64,000 nt of DNA from Laspinema olomoucense D3b (GCF_025370785.1 NZ_JAMXFA010000013.1:1-64000); one strand, 5' to 3'; shown: positions 29,212 through 39,494, numbered from the stretch's first letter. The notes: a model not told the origin generated them from the sequence alone. Numbers and translations: made by a program.

Positions 29212-29479
29212 CGGACCGAGTTCTTAATCGGTGAAGGGGGGTTTTAGACTGAATTCTTCAAGATTCCCCCACCCCAGGCGATCGCTGAGTTCAACCTCCT
29301 GGAAAGGCTCAAGTATCGAGGCTCGTACCGCTCCATCTCTCCTTGACCAATTCTTAAAGGGTCAGGAGTTTTTTATCGCTATTTTTCCCTGGCAAGGGAG
29401 GTGTGATAGAACCGGGTTTGATGTCTAACCCTGCATACAGACTCAGGATCGGTCCCAATGGGGGAAGAAAACCGACAAA

Positions 29480-29501
29480 GGGGCAGTCCGTGAACTGCCC
29501 C
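29480..29501 (-). terminator. Hairpin repeat downstream of the patatin gene
   Basis: GGGGCAGT and ACTGCCCC form an 8-bp stem with a 6-nt loop. It lies 8 nt past the patatin stop on the minus strand and is followed by TTTG. The GGGGCAG...CTGCCCCTAC unit is a common dispersed cyanobacterial repeat. The 297-bp gap that holds it has no other gene. Confidence 0.55.
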
Positions 29502-29508
29502 TACAAAA

Positions 29509-30513
29509 TTACCGTTTATAGCGTTCCTGAACATGAATTTGAGGCGGTTCCGCTTTCCTCAAACACATATCTAAACATTCTACAACTTCCACCAAATTCA
29601 TGTAAGCATCAGCCGCTTCAACTAAATTGTTGATATTCTCCTTGCTGGCATCGTCCATATCATCGCTCAAGGGCTTATGAATTAACCGGCGATCGAGGGG
29701 AAATTGTAAACGCGCATAGCGAGATTTATCTCCTATCACATAATCCGTGATATAGTGATAAACTTCACAAGGTGCATCGGTCATCACTTTAACCACGCGC
29801 CCGCCCCAAATCCATTGCAGAGTGCCCCAAGAGCGAGCTTGTTCCCAGGGAATTACCCGAGTTGCCGCACCTGTTCCAATGGAAATCACTTCCAAATCTT
29901 CTAAGCGATGACCGAGGCGGATGGCTTCAGCAACAGCGCAAGCGGTGGGATTATTCGCCGCTAAACCGCCATCAATGGCGGACATGACCTCACCATCGAT
30001 GACTAATCGGTGTGCGGGAAAGAAGGTGGGAGCAGAAGCGGAACAGAGGCAAGCTTCCCAGACCGGAACGTTGGCAAATTTCTCTTTCCAGCTTTTAAAA
30101 ATGATGGGCGATCGGCTGATGGTATCGTAGCTGGTAATTAACAGCTTGGCTGCCTTAATATCGCACAAGCGTTTATCGCCCAATAAATCTTTGAGCATTC
30201 GGGTCAGTCCCGCTTCGGAGAACTTGGGTGCTGAAGGGCCATGCTTTAAGAGTAAGGGCAGTCGCTTGAGGGTCCACCGGCTCTTGTAGGGAAAGACTTT
30301 TTTAGACTTTTTCCGGTACAGTTGGACAATATCCTTGCAGGGGATTCCCATCGCGATCGCTGCACCCACCATTGATCCCGTGGAAGTTCCTGCAATTAAA
30401 TCAAAATGATCTCTTAAAGGCAACTGTAGTCGTTCTTCGATCCGTTGCAACATTCGCGCCGCTAATACACCACGAATTCCGCCACCATCGATGCTCAGTA
30501 TCCGATAGGTCAT
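29509..30513 (-). CDS. Patatin-like phospholipase
   Basis: 334 residues. The oxyanion-hole GGGIRG, the nucleophile elbow GTSTG and the DGG dyad (AIDGGLAANNPT) are intact, so it should have serine/aspartate-dyad acyl-hydrolase activity. It has no signal peptide or membrane segment. Patatins release fatty acids from membrane lipids. No cyclase, E1/E2 or other defence gene is nearby, so it is treated as a stand-alone lipase. No operon partner is evident. Confidence 0.93.
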   Translation of the reverse strand: MTYRILSIDGGGIRGVLAARMLQRIEERLQLPLRDHFDLIAGTSTGSMVGAAIAMGIPCKDIVQLYRKKSKKVFPYKSRWTLKRLPLLLKHGPSAPKFSEAGLTRMLKDLLGDKRLCDIKAAKLLITSYDTISRSPIIFKSWKEKFANVPVWEACLCSASAPTFFPAHRLVIDGEVMSAIDGGLAANNPTACAVAEAIRLGHRLEDLEVISIGTGAATRVIPWEQARSWGTLQWIWGGRVVKVMTDAPCEVYHYITDYVIGDKSRYARLQFPLDRRLIHKPLSDDMDDASKENINNLVEAADAYMNLVEVVECLDMCLRKAEPPQIHVQERYKR

Positions 30514-30894
30514 CGTAACTACTCCTGATATTTGAATTGGGGATAAGGGGTAAAAGGGTTAAGAGATTTTACCCCGTCTCGGTGGGGTTTCCTATTCTCA
30601 TTATCCTTGGCTGATTATTCTGTTCCTTGACCCTAATAGCTACTGTACTAACTCTGTAGAAGAAATCCGGAAGATTTCCGGATTCCGTGCTCTGAAGTTG
30701 GGGGCATTTTGGCAGTTCCCGACCCCTGCGCCCGATCGCCTCAAACTTGCGATCCCTAAGCTGGAACCCTTGCTATAGGGGCTTTTTTATGGTAAGACCA
30801 GACAGGGGTTATCCCCTTTGGGGGGCCATTTTTGGACCTATCCCTTCACAACATTATTTTTTAGTCATTTCTTGGGTCATTTTAGGAGTGTACT
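30514..30894. other. Spacer upstream of the patatin and DUF4864-like genes
   Basis: 381 bp between divergent genes, so promoters for both must lie here. Short AGG-rich and CCCC stretches occur but no clear box. A 76-residue frame (30747-30977) overlaps the start of the next gene in another frame and is not called. Confidence 0.4.
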
Positions 30895-31350
30895 GTGGAA
30901 TCCTTTCAACCTTGGTTATCGTATGTGGGAATTGGAGTCGGTGTAATCCTTGGGGGAATCGTCCTAATTTGGATTAGCGTTTCCCTAATTATTTTTGCCA
31001 AAACCAAAGGGTTACCCCAGGCGATCGGTGCCTTTTTTGCCCAAATTGCCCAAGGGGATATCAATGGGGCCTATCAGTCCACTAGCGATCGCTTTAAAAG
31101 CAAAACCTCTAAACAACAATTTGCTAAATTCATCAAAACCCACAAACTGAATCAGTATCAGCGCACTACGATGTCAATTCCCACGACGGAGGGGGATGTT
31201 CACTGTCTGGATGTCACCGTGATTTCTAAAACGGGTCGGGAAGTTCCTGTGCAAATGAAACTGGTTAAACGAGATAAAATTTGGACCGTTGATGATTTAA
31301 CCTATCAATATAATAGCCCCAAAAAAGCTCCCGCTGCTGCCAAGAAATAA
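30895..31350 (+). CDS. Membrane-anchored DUF4864/NTF2-like protein
   Basis: 151 residues. GTG start with TAGGAG 7 bases before it. Residues about 9-35 form one membrane helix (GIGVGVILGGIVLIWISVSL). The rest (residues 45-140) reads like an NTF2-like, DUF4864-type domain (GDINGAYQSTSDRFKSKTSK; MKLVKRDKIWTVDDL), then a Lys/Ala-rich tail. I infer the fold from this pattern; the role is unknown. It is convergent with proA across a long hairpin. Confidence 0.72.
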   Translation: MESFQPWLSYVGIGVGVILGGIVLIWISVSLIIFAKTKGLPQAIGAFFAQIAQGDINGAYQSTSDRFKSKTSKQQFAKFIKTHKLNQYQRTTMSIPTTEGDVHCLDVTVISKTGREVPVQMKLVKRDKIWTVDDLTYQYNSPKKAPAAAKK

Positions 31351-31405
31351 TCGGATTCACTCCCGGGGATTGAGGGGATGAAACGGGGGAAACCCCATGA
31401 AAAAT

Positions 31406-31449
31406 GGGAAAGCCGGTTTAGGGACTGTTCCCTCTAACCGGGCTTTCCC
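31406..31449. terminator. Long hairpin between convergent genes
   Basis: GGGAAAGCC and GGCTTTCCC pair at the base, and GGTTTAG/CTAACC inside, giving a long stem. It lies between the DUF4864-like gene and proA stops and could end transcription from both sides. Confidence 0.6.
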
Positions 31450-31481
31450 CTGATTAGACTAACGGGGCGATTTTCTCCCCC

Positions 31482-32813
31482 TCATTGAAATAAATTGCGA
31501 TGGGTAAACGATTTAGCTTCGGGACCGGAATAGGTGGCCACGATTTGACCATTTCCGACTAATTGATATTTGTAAGTGACTAATCCTTCCAGTCCAACAG
31601 GACCTCGGGGGGGCATTTTTTGGGTACTAATTCCCACTTCGGCCCCGAATCCGTAGCGGAATCCATCCGCAAAGCGGGTGGAACAATTATGGAAGACTCC
31701 AGCCGAGGTAACTTGAGAGAGAAAGAGATCTGCAGCGGATTGTTCTTCGGTGACGATCGCATCAGTATGACCGGATCCATAGGTGTTGATATGTGCGATC
31801 GCCTCTTCTATGAAATGGACTACCTTAATCGACAGAATCAAGTCAGTATATTCGGTTTTCCAATCCTCCTCCGTTGCCGGTTCCCAATCCTGCAAATTCG
31901 TGGTATTTTTTAAGATATCTTGGCTTTTTTCATCCAACCGTAATTGCACCTGACGCCCTTGGAGTGCCGCAGCAACTTGGGGTAAAAATTCCGGGGCGAC
32001 TGCCTCATGAACCAGCAATGTTTCGATCGCATTGCAAGCTGCCGGATACTGAGTTTTAGAATCAACGGCGATCGTTACTGCTTTTTCAATGTCCGCCAAG
32101 GCATCTACATACAAATGACAAATCCCCTCCGCATGACCCAGGACCGGAATGCGAGTATTGTCCTGGACAAACCGGACAAACTCATTCGATCCTCTCGGGA
32201 CAATTAAATCTACAAAATCATCTAATTTTAATAACGCCAAGGTTTCCTCTCTCGTGGTTAACAACTGCACCACATCGGGGTCAACCTCCGTCTGGGCTAA
32301 TCCTTTGCGAATTGCTTCAACAATAGCCGCGCAAGAATTATTTGCCTCTTTCCCTCCTTTCAAAATTACCCCATTGCCGGATTTAATCGCCAAGGCAGAA
32401 ATTTGAATTGCCGCCTCAGGACGGGCTTCAAAAATTACGGCAACGACTCCTAATGGCGCAGAAACCCGCTTGAGAATTAAGCCCTCATCCAGTTCCCGAT
32501 GAAGTTGAATTTCGCCAACTGGATCCGGAAGTTTACCCACATCGCGGACTCCAGCAATGGTTGCCTCTAGTTTGGTCCGGTCCATTTTTAGGCGGTTGTA
32601 AAGGGGTTTGGAAATGCCCTCGGCTTCGGCAAATTCACAATCTTCCGCATTTGCCCTGACAATGGACGAGGCAGCAGCTTGTAACGCTTGGGCAACTGCC
32701 TCGATCGCCTGATTTTTTGCCTCCGTGGAGAGTACCCCCAATTTCCGGGCAGCGATCGCCGTCGATTGAGCAATTGTAACTAGATTTTCCGAACCAATTT
32801 GCATGGATGTCAT
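31482..32813 (-). CDS. proA: Gamma-glutamyl phosphate reductase
   Basis: 443 residues of the aldehyde-dehydrogenase fold. The active-site cysteine is in [15 protein letters not shown]. Other ProA features are [20 protein letters not shown] and [11 protein letters not shown]. It makes glutamate-5-semialdehyde, the second step to proline. proB is not in the window. ATG at 32813 or 32804 are both possible starts. Confidence 0.96.
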   Translation of the reverse strand: MTSMQIGSENLVTIAQSTAIAARKLGVLSTEAKNQAIEAVAQALQAAASSIVRANAEDCEFAEAEGISKPLYNRLKMDRTKLEATIAGVRDVGKLPDPVGEIQLHRELDEGLILKRVSAPLGVVAVIFEARPEAAIQISALAIKSGNGVILKGGKEANNSCAAIVEAIRKGLAQTEVDPDVVQLLTTREETLALLKLDDFVDLIVPRGSNEFVRFVQDNTRIPVLGHAEGICHLYVDALADIEKAVTIAVDSKTQYPAACNAIETLLVHEAVAPEFLPQVAAALQGRQVQLRLDEKSQDILKNTTNLQDWEPATEEDWKTEYTDLILSIKVVHFIEEAIAHINTYGSGHTDAIVTEEQSAADLFLSQVTSAGVFHNCSTRFADGFRYGFGAEVGISTQKMPPRGPVGLEGLVTYKYQLVGNGQIVATYSGPEAKSFTHRNLFQ

Positions 32814-33121
32814 CGTGATTTTATCCCGTAGATTTTCTGGTTAAGACTCAAATTTTTCACGCCTACTCTAGACCAAAGAATCTTTCTAGGCGATCGGCAC
32901 TTCCAAAAGAGGTGATGGATTAACCCCGGACACCTGACGCCTCCTCCCCTTGAATAGACCGGATTTAACTCAAGGGTGATGAAAGTTTGACTTTAACCAA
33001 CGGCCTTAACTTTTTTCATGCTATAGCCAATTCTTTAACTTTTGTGGAGTTTTAGACCAAAACCCCGGACTTGTAGGTTATGACAGAAAGGATAGAAAAC
33101 TGTCCCCAGGGGCTTGACTAA
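32814..33121. other. Spacer between proA and the orphan domain gene
   Basis: 308 bp. No coding frame of note. I looked for the missing N-terminal part of an M48 peptidase here and found nothing. Confidence 0.4.
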
Positions 33122-33154
33122 ATCACCGGGTTTGGGGTATTTAGCGCCTTTTCA

Positions 33155-33775
33155 TTGTGTACTCGTGACCTAGAGAGTAAATTATACGGCGGTTTTGTTG
33201 GGGATTTATTCCTCTATACTGCCCCGACGATTGGATTGTTTGCAGGGGCGATCGCCAGTGTGGCGTTCCCCCTACCGGGAGGAGAATTTAAGATGATTTC
33301 CTATACGTTAATAGGCTTGGGAATCGGCCTCTTGGTGAAAACCTTTGTCATGTTTCCTAACTTCGAGCAGGCCCCAGAAACTGATATTCTTACGTTAATG
33401 GGGGACCCCTACGCCAGTCCGTTGCGGGCTCAACCGGCTAAACTCAAAGGCGAACTAATTGGACGAGGAGATGCCGGATATGCCTTCGGGTCGGATTTGA
33501 AACTGCAAGACCCCAGTGGGTTGCTGTTTCTGCGTTATGCCTCCCGGTTTGGTCCGATTGGGAATGCGCTGTTTGGCATGAAGAAGGTGAACAGCCTAAT
33601 CGGAATGCAGGTTCATTCCTTGGGGTGGTTCCGACGAGGAGTCGCCCCCTGGATGGATTTGATCCAGTTAGAAAGTCAGAATGAGACCAAGGTAAACAGT
33701 TATCATCGCTTCGGGTCCTTTGTCACGAGTGGCGTAATGATCATCGTCGGAATCGGTTTGCTGTTTATCGTTTAA
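33155..33775 (+). CDS. Orphan C-terminal-type domain of cyanobacterial M48 peptidase proteins
   Basis: 206 residues from a TTG; the open frame begins at 33122 but no ATG or good ribosome site precedes it. There are two hydrophobic helices near the start (TAPTIGLFAGAIASVAFPLP) and one at the very end. PYASPLRAQPAKLKGELIGR, then FGPIGNALFGM, then SLGWFRRGVAPWMDLI are the pattern I know from the C-terminal membrane part of M48-family proteins in cyanobacteria, where it normally follows a zinc-protease domain. The HExxH protease part is absent here. It could be a stand-alone domain gene or a 5'-truncated remnant; the poor start favours the remnant. Confidence 0.55.
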   Translation: MCTRDLESKLYGGFVGDLFLYTAPTIGLFAGAIASVAFPLPGGEFKMISYTLIGLGIGLLVKTFVMFPNFEQAPETDILTLMGDPYASPLRAQPAKLKGELIGRGDAGYAFGSDLKLQDPSGLLFLRYASRFGPIGNALFGMKKVNSLIGMQVHSLGWFRRGVAPWMDLIQLESQNETKVNSYHRFGSFVTSGVMIIVGIGLLFIV

Positions 33776-33814
33776 TCTGACTAGACTTGGGATTAGCAAC
33801 GGTCTAAAGTTTGT

Positions 33815-33836
33815 AGAGACGCGACGTCGCGTCTCT
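33815..33836. repeat. Perfect 22-bp palindrome (dispersed repeat)
   Basis: AGAGACGCGAC followed by its exact complement. A T-rich stretch follows. The type GTAGAGACGCGA...TCGCGTCTCTA is a frequent cyanobacterial intergenic element. It may end transcription from the upstream gene. Confidence 0.75.
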
Positions 33837-33857
33837 ATTTGTTTTAAGAGGTTTAGG

Positions 33858-34814
33858 ATGTCATACGAACGGGAAAAACAAGTTGCCATTGATGCGGCGA
33901 TCGCGGCTGCTAAACTCTGCCAAGAAGTGCGCCGGGAGATTCCGGTTGCGATGGAAAAAATTGATAAAAGCCCGGTAACGGTGGCAGATTATGGGTCTCA
34001 GGCGTTGATTTGTAAGGCATTAAATGCCGCATTTCCCGAAGATGCGATCGTGGGGGAAGAAGATGCGACGGATCTGCGCAGCAATGCCGAACAACTCCAG
34101 AAAGTGACCCATCATGTTCAGTCCCTGGTCCCGGATGCGACACCGGAACAGGTTGCGGATTGGATTGATTGTGGTAATGGGGACGTTGGGGGAAGATTTT
34201 GGACCCTAGACCCGATTGATGGGACTAAAGGATTTTTGAGACAGGATCAATATGCCGTGGCGATCGCCTTAATTGAAGACAACGAGGTGAAAGTCGGCGT
34301 CATGGCTTGTCCCGCCCTTAAGTTAGAATCGGGAGAAGAGGGGGCTTTGTTTGTCGCCGTCCGGGGAGAAGGGGCGACAATGCAGGCAATCTCGGGAGGA
34401 ACTGTGCGATCGCTGCAAGTTGTTGCCGCTGATGATGTGGAAAATATGCGGTTTGTAGAAAGCGTAGAAGCCAGTCACGGCGACCAATCCAGGCAAAATG
34501 CCGTTGCCAAAGCCGTTGGGTTTACTGCTGAATCCCGGCGAATGGATTCCCAAGCAAAATATGGAATTGTCGCATCAGGACAAGCGGCATTATATATGCG
34601 CCTCCCCTCACCGAAAACGCCAGATTACCGCGAGAATATCTGGGACCATGCCGCCGGGGCGATCGTGGTTGAAGAAGCCGGAGGGCGTGTCACCGATATG
34701 CATGGCAATTCTTTACCCTTTGGCATGGGTAAAAAAATGGTCAACAACCAAGGCATTGTAGTCAGCAATGGGACCATTCACGACACAGTTCTAAAAGCCT
34801 TACAAGACTCATAA
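33858..34814 (+). CDS. 3'(2'),5'-bisphosphate nucleotidase, inositol-phosphatase family
   Basis: 318 residues. The metal and active-site motifs are VGEEDA (near residue 70), LDPIDGTKGF (near 117) and WDHAAGAIVVEEAGG (near 265). Together with the large size and KSPVTVADYGSQAL, this fits HAL2/CysQ-type enzymes that remove phosphate from PAP/PAPS, a by-product of sulfate assimilation; inositol monophosphatase activity is the alternative. AGGTTTAGG lies near the ATG. A symmetric hairpin lies after the stop, shared with lysS. Confidence 0.9.
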   Translation: MSYEREKQVAIDAAIAAAKLCQEVRREIPVAMEKIDKSPVTVADYGSQALICKALNAAFPEDAIVGEEDATDLRSNAEQLQKVTHHVQSLVPDATPEQVADWIDCGNGDVGGRFWTLDPIDGTKGFLRQDQYAVAIALIEDNEVKVGVMACPALKLESGEEGALFVAVRGEGATMQAISGGTVRSLQVVAADDVENMRFVESVEASHGDQSRQNAVAKAVGFTAESRRMDSQAKYGIVASGQAALYMRLPSPKTPDYRENIWDHAAGAIVVEEAGGRVTDMHGNSLPFGMGKKMVNNQGIVVSNGTIHDTVLKALQDS

Positions 34815-34821
34815 ATTCTGT

Positions 34822-34859
34822 AAGTTTGTAGTAACGACTTCAGTTGTTACTACAAACTT
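34822..34859. terminator. Bidirectional terminator between convergent genes
   Basis: AAGTTTGTAGTAAC and its exact complement give a 14-bp stem, with partial pairing inside and a T run after it. It lies between the nucleotidase and lysS stops. Confidence 0.75.
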
Positions 34860-34876
34860 TTCCCCAGAATATTCGC

Positions 34877-36472
34877 TTACACTGTCGCCCCTTGTTTCTG
34901 CGCCACAGCCCCGCGAATTCTTTCCAACACAAACGATTTATCTAAATACGAGAGTAAATTCCCCGCTTTCGGACCTCGGGATTTACCCATGAAGGTCAAA
35001 TAAACCGCAGGAAAAGCATTCCCCGGGTTCATCTGCAAGCCTTTACTTGTCGAGAAAATAATCGTTTGTAAGGTTTCACCATCCCAACTGTCTGCCGCTT
35101 CTAAATTATTAGCTAACTCACCCAAATAAGTCACCTGTTCATCGGTCAAGTCTTGGACTTGTTCGGGAATTGCGTCAAAATAAAGCACCAGTTTTTCTTC
35201 TTCATCGGCGTAATCATTCAGCCATTTTTGGGCTGACTCAATCCGCTGATGGAGAACTTCCCAATCCGCATCTGTTAACGGTTGTTCGCAACGTTTTTGG
35301 ATTTCTTCTTTAATATCCAAGTGAGGCACTTGCAGCAGGGAAATTAAGGTACTGAAATCAAAGGGTTGATAGGTTTTGACTTCATCGCCGAGTTGAGAAT
35401 AAAACAGGGGTTGGAGTTCTTTGTCCTGTTTGGGGTCTTCGCCACTTTCCGGGTTAACCCCTTGATATTTCTCGATTAAGGTGTCGTAATCCCGGAATAA
35501 TCGAGTGGTGGTTTCATAATTTGGGGCGAAATTAATCACCGATTTTGGTTGGGTTCGCAGCATCAAGAAACGCAGCAGTTCCGGTGGTAACAATTCGGCG
35601 ATTTCTTTCGCTGCCGAACCCACTCCTTTGGAGGAACTCATTTTTGTGCCATTGACTAAAATAAACTCGTAGGGAGAATGGAATGGGGGTTGTTTCTGGA
35701 GGACTTTGCGACAAATTGCATTAGCAACATCCCGAGAACCGCCTTTTTGGGAATGGTCTTTTCCAGCGAGTTCGATGGTAACCCCAACGAGTTGCCATTT
35801 GGCAACCCATTCGACTTTCCAGGGTAGTTTCCCATTGCCATCAAAGGGGGAAATCCAGCCGGAATGTCCGCATCCGTTGACATAGTTGGTGGCGTTGGGT
35901 TCGCAGGTATAAAAGACTTCTTTGCTGTTGTAGTCGGTGACAACGGTGGTGGCAATTTTGCCGCAGTTTTCGCAGATAGTGTGGAAGGGATACCAGTTAC
36001 TAGGGCGATCGGCTTTACTAACTTCTTTATAGGCTTCTCGAACCAGGTGGGAATTTTGTAAAAAGGTATCAATGTAGGGGTTGAGTTGTCCGGTTCGATA
36101 CAAGTCTCGCAGGTAATAAATTTCCGGTTTAACCCCTAAGTAATCAAAGACTTCCAGGAATTCCCCCATGAAGTATTTAGCATAATCTGTCGCCTTGTCA
36201 TCAGGAGAGGGGACGTTACACAGGGGGTATCCCAAATAGGGGGAAAATTTTTCGCGATCGAGATAGCTAGGAACGGTATCAAGGGCGTCATAATCATCAA
36301 CGCCATACATAAATTTTACGGGCTTACCGGCGTGTTTCAAGGCGCGATAAATGACATCATGGATGATCACACCCCGCAAGGACCCCACATGAACTCGACC
36401 CGAAGGGGTTTTTGAATCATTAACGATTTGTTCGCCTTGTGCACTTTCCGCAATTTTGTCAGCCCAAAACAT
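34877..36472 (-). CDS. lysS: Class I lysyl-tRNA synthetase
   Basis: 531 residues. Rossmann-type (class I) signatures are clear: SGRVHVGSLRG in place of HIGH and GTKMSSSKG in place of KMSKS. CENCG and a later CGHSGWIS suggest a zinc site. Most cyanobacteria I know use the unrelated class II LysRS, so this is unusual; it may replace it or exist beside it. The start follows no strong ribosome site. Confidence 0.93.
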   Translation of the reverse strand: MFWADKIAESAQGEQIVNDSKTPSGRVHVGSLRGVIIHDVIYRALKHAGKPVKFMYGVDDYDALDTVPSYLDREKFSPYLGYPLCNVPSPDDKATDYAKYFMGEFLEVFDYLGVKPEIYYLRDLYRTGQLNPYIDTFLQNSHLVREAYKEVSKADRPSNWYPFHTICENCGKIATTVVTDYNSKEVFYTCEPNATNYVNGCGHSGWISPFDGNGKLPWKVEWVAKWQLVGVTIELAGKDHSQKGGSRDVANAICRKVLQKQPPFHSPYEFILVNGTKMSSSKGVGSAAKEIAELLPPELLRFLMLRTQPKSVINFAPNYETTTRLFRDYDTLIEKYQGVNPESGEDPKQDKELQPLFYSQLGDEVKTYQPFDFSTLISLLQVPHLDIKEEIQKRCEQPLTDADWEVLHQRIESAQKWLNDYADEEEKLVLYFDAIPEQVQDLTDEQVTYLGELANNLEAADSWDGETLQTIIFSTSKGLQMNPGNAFPAVYLTFMGKSRGPKAGNLLSYLDKSFVLERIRGAVAQKQGATV

Positions 36473-36621
36473 AGCTCAAATTACAATATGAAAACTTTCC
36501 TAGTTTAGCATGAATGTATCCGAGGAAAACAAAATTTTAGGGCTGGATGGTTGTATCCCTGTAACAGCAGGCGGTGATCCGGGATTTTTACTGGAGGGAA
36601 AGACGTTCGCTGACCCCTAGA

Positions 36622-37422
36622 CTAAAAGCGGCGACTGACATATTCCTGAGTTGCCTGCTGTTTGGGATGGTGGAAAATCACTTCTGTTTTATCGTATTCG
36701 GATAAATAGCCTACTTTTTCTCCCGTTTCGGTGGTTTTAATATTAAAAAAAGCGGTCAAATCGGAAATTCTGGAGGCTTGCTGCATATTATGGGTGACCA
36801 AAATAATGGTATAATAATGCTTCAGTTCATACAGCAGTTCGTCAATGCGGGCAGTAGAAATTGGATCGAGGGCAGAACAGGGTTCATCCATCAAGATAAT
36901 ATCCGGTTTGAGGGCTAAGGTGCGGGCGATGCACAAGCGTTGTTGTTGCCCTCCAGATAAGTTTAATGCACTGCGATACAGGTTGTTTTTAACTTCATCC
37001 CATAGGAAGACTTGACGGAGGGAATACTCAACACATTCATCGATATCCCCTTGATACCCATTGACTCGCAAGCCGAGGGCGATGTTGTCATAGATTGATT
37101 TGGGAAAGGGATTGGGTTTTTGAAATACCATCCCCACTTGCCTGCGGATTTCTACGGAGTTTAGCTGAGAAATTTCGCGATCGCCCATATAGATTTGGCC
37201 GACTCTTTTAAACTGATTGCAGAGTTCGTTGAGGCGATTAAAGCATCGAATTAAGGTCGTTTTACCACAGCCAGAGGGTCCGATAATGGCGGTAATTTTA
37301 TGAGGATAAATTTTTAAATTAATATTTTCCAGGATTTGGGCTTTATTAAAAAAAACTGACAAGTCAGAAGTTTGTAAAATCGCCCGTTGATGGAGAGGGG
37401 AATATTCTAAGTTCAAATTCAT
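36622..37422 (-). CDS. pstB: Second phosphate ABC transporter ATP-binding protein PstB
   Basis: 266 residues with Walker [43 protein letters not shown] and VTHNMQQAS. It is clearly PstB but differs in many positions from the copy at 28.4 kb. It lies 37 bp after the fused permease and is the last gene of the second Pst unit. Confidence 0.95.
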   Translation of the reverse strand: MNLNLEYSPLHQRAILQTSDLSVFFNKAQILENINLKIYPHKITAIIGPSGCGKTTLIRCFNRLNELCNQFKRVGQIYMGDREISQLNSVEIRRQVGMVFQKPNPFPKSIYDNIALGLRVNGYQGDIDECVEYSLRQVFLWDEVKNNLYRSALNLSGGQQQRLCIARTLALKPDIILMDEPCSALDPISTARIDELLYELKHYYTIILVTHNMQQASRISDLTAFFNIKTTETGEKVGYLSEYDKTEVIFHHPKQQATQEYVSRRF

Positions 37423-37459
37423 GGGGTTTAACTAAAATCAAGATAGATAAAAGATGGGC

Positions 37460-39388
37460 TTAATTTTTGCACTTTTCTCGAATAAAGACACCGCCAATAT
37501 TGAGGATTAATAAAAGGCCAACTAAGACTAAAATAGCCGCAGCAGCATTGTTATGAAAGGCGGTTTGAGGCCGTAAAATCCAGTTAAAAATTTGAAAGGG
37601 TAGGGCGGTAAATCGGCTATAGATTCCCTCCCATGACAAGGGTGGTGCAAAGGAGACAAAGGATAATGCGCCCACAGCAATTAAAGGGGCAGTTTCACCG
37701 ATCACCCGGGCTAAGGCTAAAAGTGCGCCGGTTAAGGTGGCGGGAAATGCTGCCGGTAACACAATATGCCACAACACCTGAGCACGAGTCATACCCATAG
37801 CATAACCTGCTTGGTGTAAACCGTCTGGAATACTCCGTAAAGCAGACCGGGTGGTGACAATAAACATGGGTAAAATAATCACCGTTAGGGTGAGGGCGGC
37901 AGAGAGTAAACTCGGCCCCCCGGTGACAGGGGCGAGGAGACGTACAAATAATTCTAGCCCTAATAACCCATAAAGAATTGAGGGGATGGCAGCGAGGTTA
38001 GCAATATTAATTTCTAAAAACCGATTAAGGGCAGTATTGGCACAATATTCTTCCAGGTAAATGGCTGTTCCGATTCCAATGGGCACTGCAAATAATCCGG
38101 TTAATCCTAATAGCCACAAGCTACCCATGAGGGCGGGGTAAATTCCTGCTTCTTGGGGGTTGCGCGAGGGAAAGCTGGTGATGAAGTGCCAGGTTAGATG
38201 AGGCAAACCCCGACGAGAGGCATCGAGGAGTAAAAGGGCGAGAATACCCAGGGCAATAGGGATGGCGATCGCACTCAAAAAACTAAAGCAACGGTCCAAC
38301 GCCTGACGGCGAATCCAAGGTGTTTTAAACTCTGGATTTGACCGGGTTTGTCCTCCCCCAAATCTAAGGTTACTCCCCGGAAACTCTTCATCGTAGAGGG
38401 GGTAAAAACTAGATACTTCCTCGGAGGTTACGGTCGGAACGATCGCCTCAGTCATGGCAGTTTGATGCCGACGAACTAGCCAATAGCCAAAGCTATTCAA
38501 TCCCAGGGTAATCAAAAATAACACCATCCCCACGGTAAAAATGGTTTGAAAGGCTAAGGAATTAAAGGCAACACTTCCCAAACTCACCTGAATAATAAAA
38601 GCCGTCATTGTGGCAACTGGAACCAAAGGATTGAGGGTGAGTTGAGGAGTTTGGCCCGCTGCGATCGCCGAAATCATGGTCTCTCCCAAGGCCCGAGAAG
38701 CGGCTAACATAAATGAGGCGATAATACCGGGAAAAGCCATTGGTAAAACAATTTGAGTCAGCACTTCTCCCTTGGTTAACCCTAGGGTATAACCGGCTTC
38801 TCTGAGGGAGTGGGGCACACTTTTAATCGCATCTTCACTCAGGGAAGAAATAATTGGAATAATCGCCACTCCAGTCACCAACCCTGCACTTAAAGCATTA
38901 AATCTTGCCAGTCCAGGAATCAACTGCTGCAAAATTGGAGTCACCACCAATAGGGCAAAATAGCCATAAACCACCGTGGGAATTCCCGATAAGGCTTCCA
39001 AAAGGGGTTTAACCGTTAACCGCAGGCGATCGCTGGCATATTCGGCTAAATAAATGGCAATTAATAACCCAATTGGGATGGCAAACAAACTCGCAATTCC
39101 CGTTACCATGAAGGTGGCACTGGCGAGAACGAAAATGCCAAAATTTTGACTGGGAAATAAAGGAGTCCACTGGGTATCGGTGAGAAAATTCCAGAGGGGA
39201 ACCATTTGAAAAAATAGCAGCGTTTCATAGAAAAAACCCGCTGCGATCGCCACCGAAATCGAAATGGGAATCCCCGCTATTAGCACTAAAACGAGATGTA
39301 AACCCCGTTCTATCCAGGTGAGTCGGTGTAGATTTCGCTGCCATGACTCTCCCTCCGGGAGTCGCGGTTTTAAGGGATGAAACTCCAT
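37460..39388 (-). CDS. Fused PstC-PstA phosphate permease
   Basis: One 642-residue frame with two complete permease domains. Residues about 20-315 are PstC-like: GIPTVVYGYFALLVV and LREAGYTLGLTKGEVLTQIVLP, then SRALGETMISA. Residues about 360-640 are PstA-like: AAIPSILYGLLGLELF and LHQAGYAMGMTRAQVLWHIVLP, then ARVIGETAPLIAVGA. A soluble linker near residues 316-358 joins them. The two normally come from separate genes and form a heterodimer; here the channel would be one chain. No frameshift is needed to join them. It lies between pstS-like and pstB-like genes on the same strand. Confidence 0.93.
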   Translation of the reverse strand: MEFHPLKPRLPEGESWQRNLHRLTWIERGLHLVLVLIAGIPISISVAIAAGFFYETLLFFQMVPLWNFLTDTQWTPLFPSQNFGIFVLASATFMVTGIASLFAIPIGLLIAIYLAEYASDRLRLTVKPLLEALSGIPTVVYGYFALLVVTPILQQLIPGLARFNALSAGLVTGVAIIPIISSLSEDAIKSVPHSLREAGYTLGLTKGEVLTQIVLPMAFPGIIASFMLAASRALGETMISAIAAGQTPQLTLNPLVPVATMTAFIIQVSLGSVAFNSLAFQTIFTVGMVLFLITLGLNSFGYWLVRRHQTAMTEAIVPTVTSEEVSSFYPLYDEEFPGSNLRFGGGQTRSNPEFKTPWIRRQALDRCFSFLSAIAIPIALGILALLLLDASRRGLPHLTWHFITSFPSRNPQEAGIYPALMGSLWLLGLTGLFAVPIGIGTAIYLEEYCANTALNRFLEINIANLAAIPSILYGLLGLELFVRLLAPVTGGPSLLSAALTLTVIILPMFIVTTRSALRSIPDGLHQAGYAMGMTRAQVLWHIVLPAAFPATLTGALLALARVIGETAPLIAVGALSFVSFAPPLSWEGIYSRFTALPFQIFNWILRPQTAFHNNAAAAILVLVGLLLILNIGGVFIREKCKN

Positions 39389-39494
39389 AAAATACCTGAT
39401 ACATTATCCGATTAAAATGCGATCGCCAGACTGCTGAGGACATCCCACAGGATTGACCCCCTATCGATTGGGGTTAATCCTAACTGAATTTTCT

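Noticed and set aside
29509-30513. Patatin as a CBASS-type defence effector
   Set aside because: No nucleotide cyclase, Cap2/Cap3 or other defence gene lies within 10 kb.
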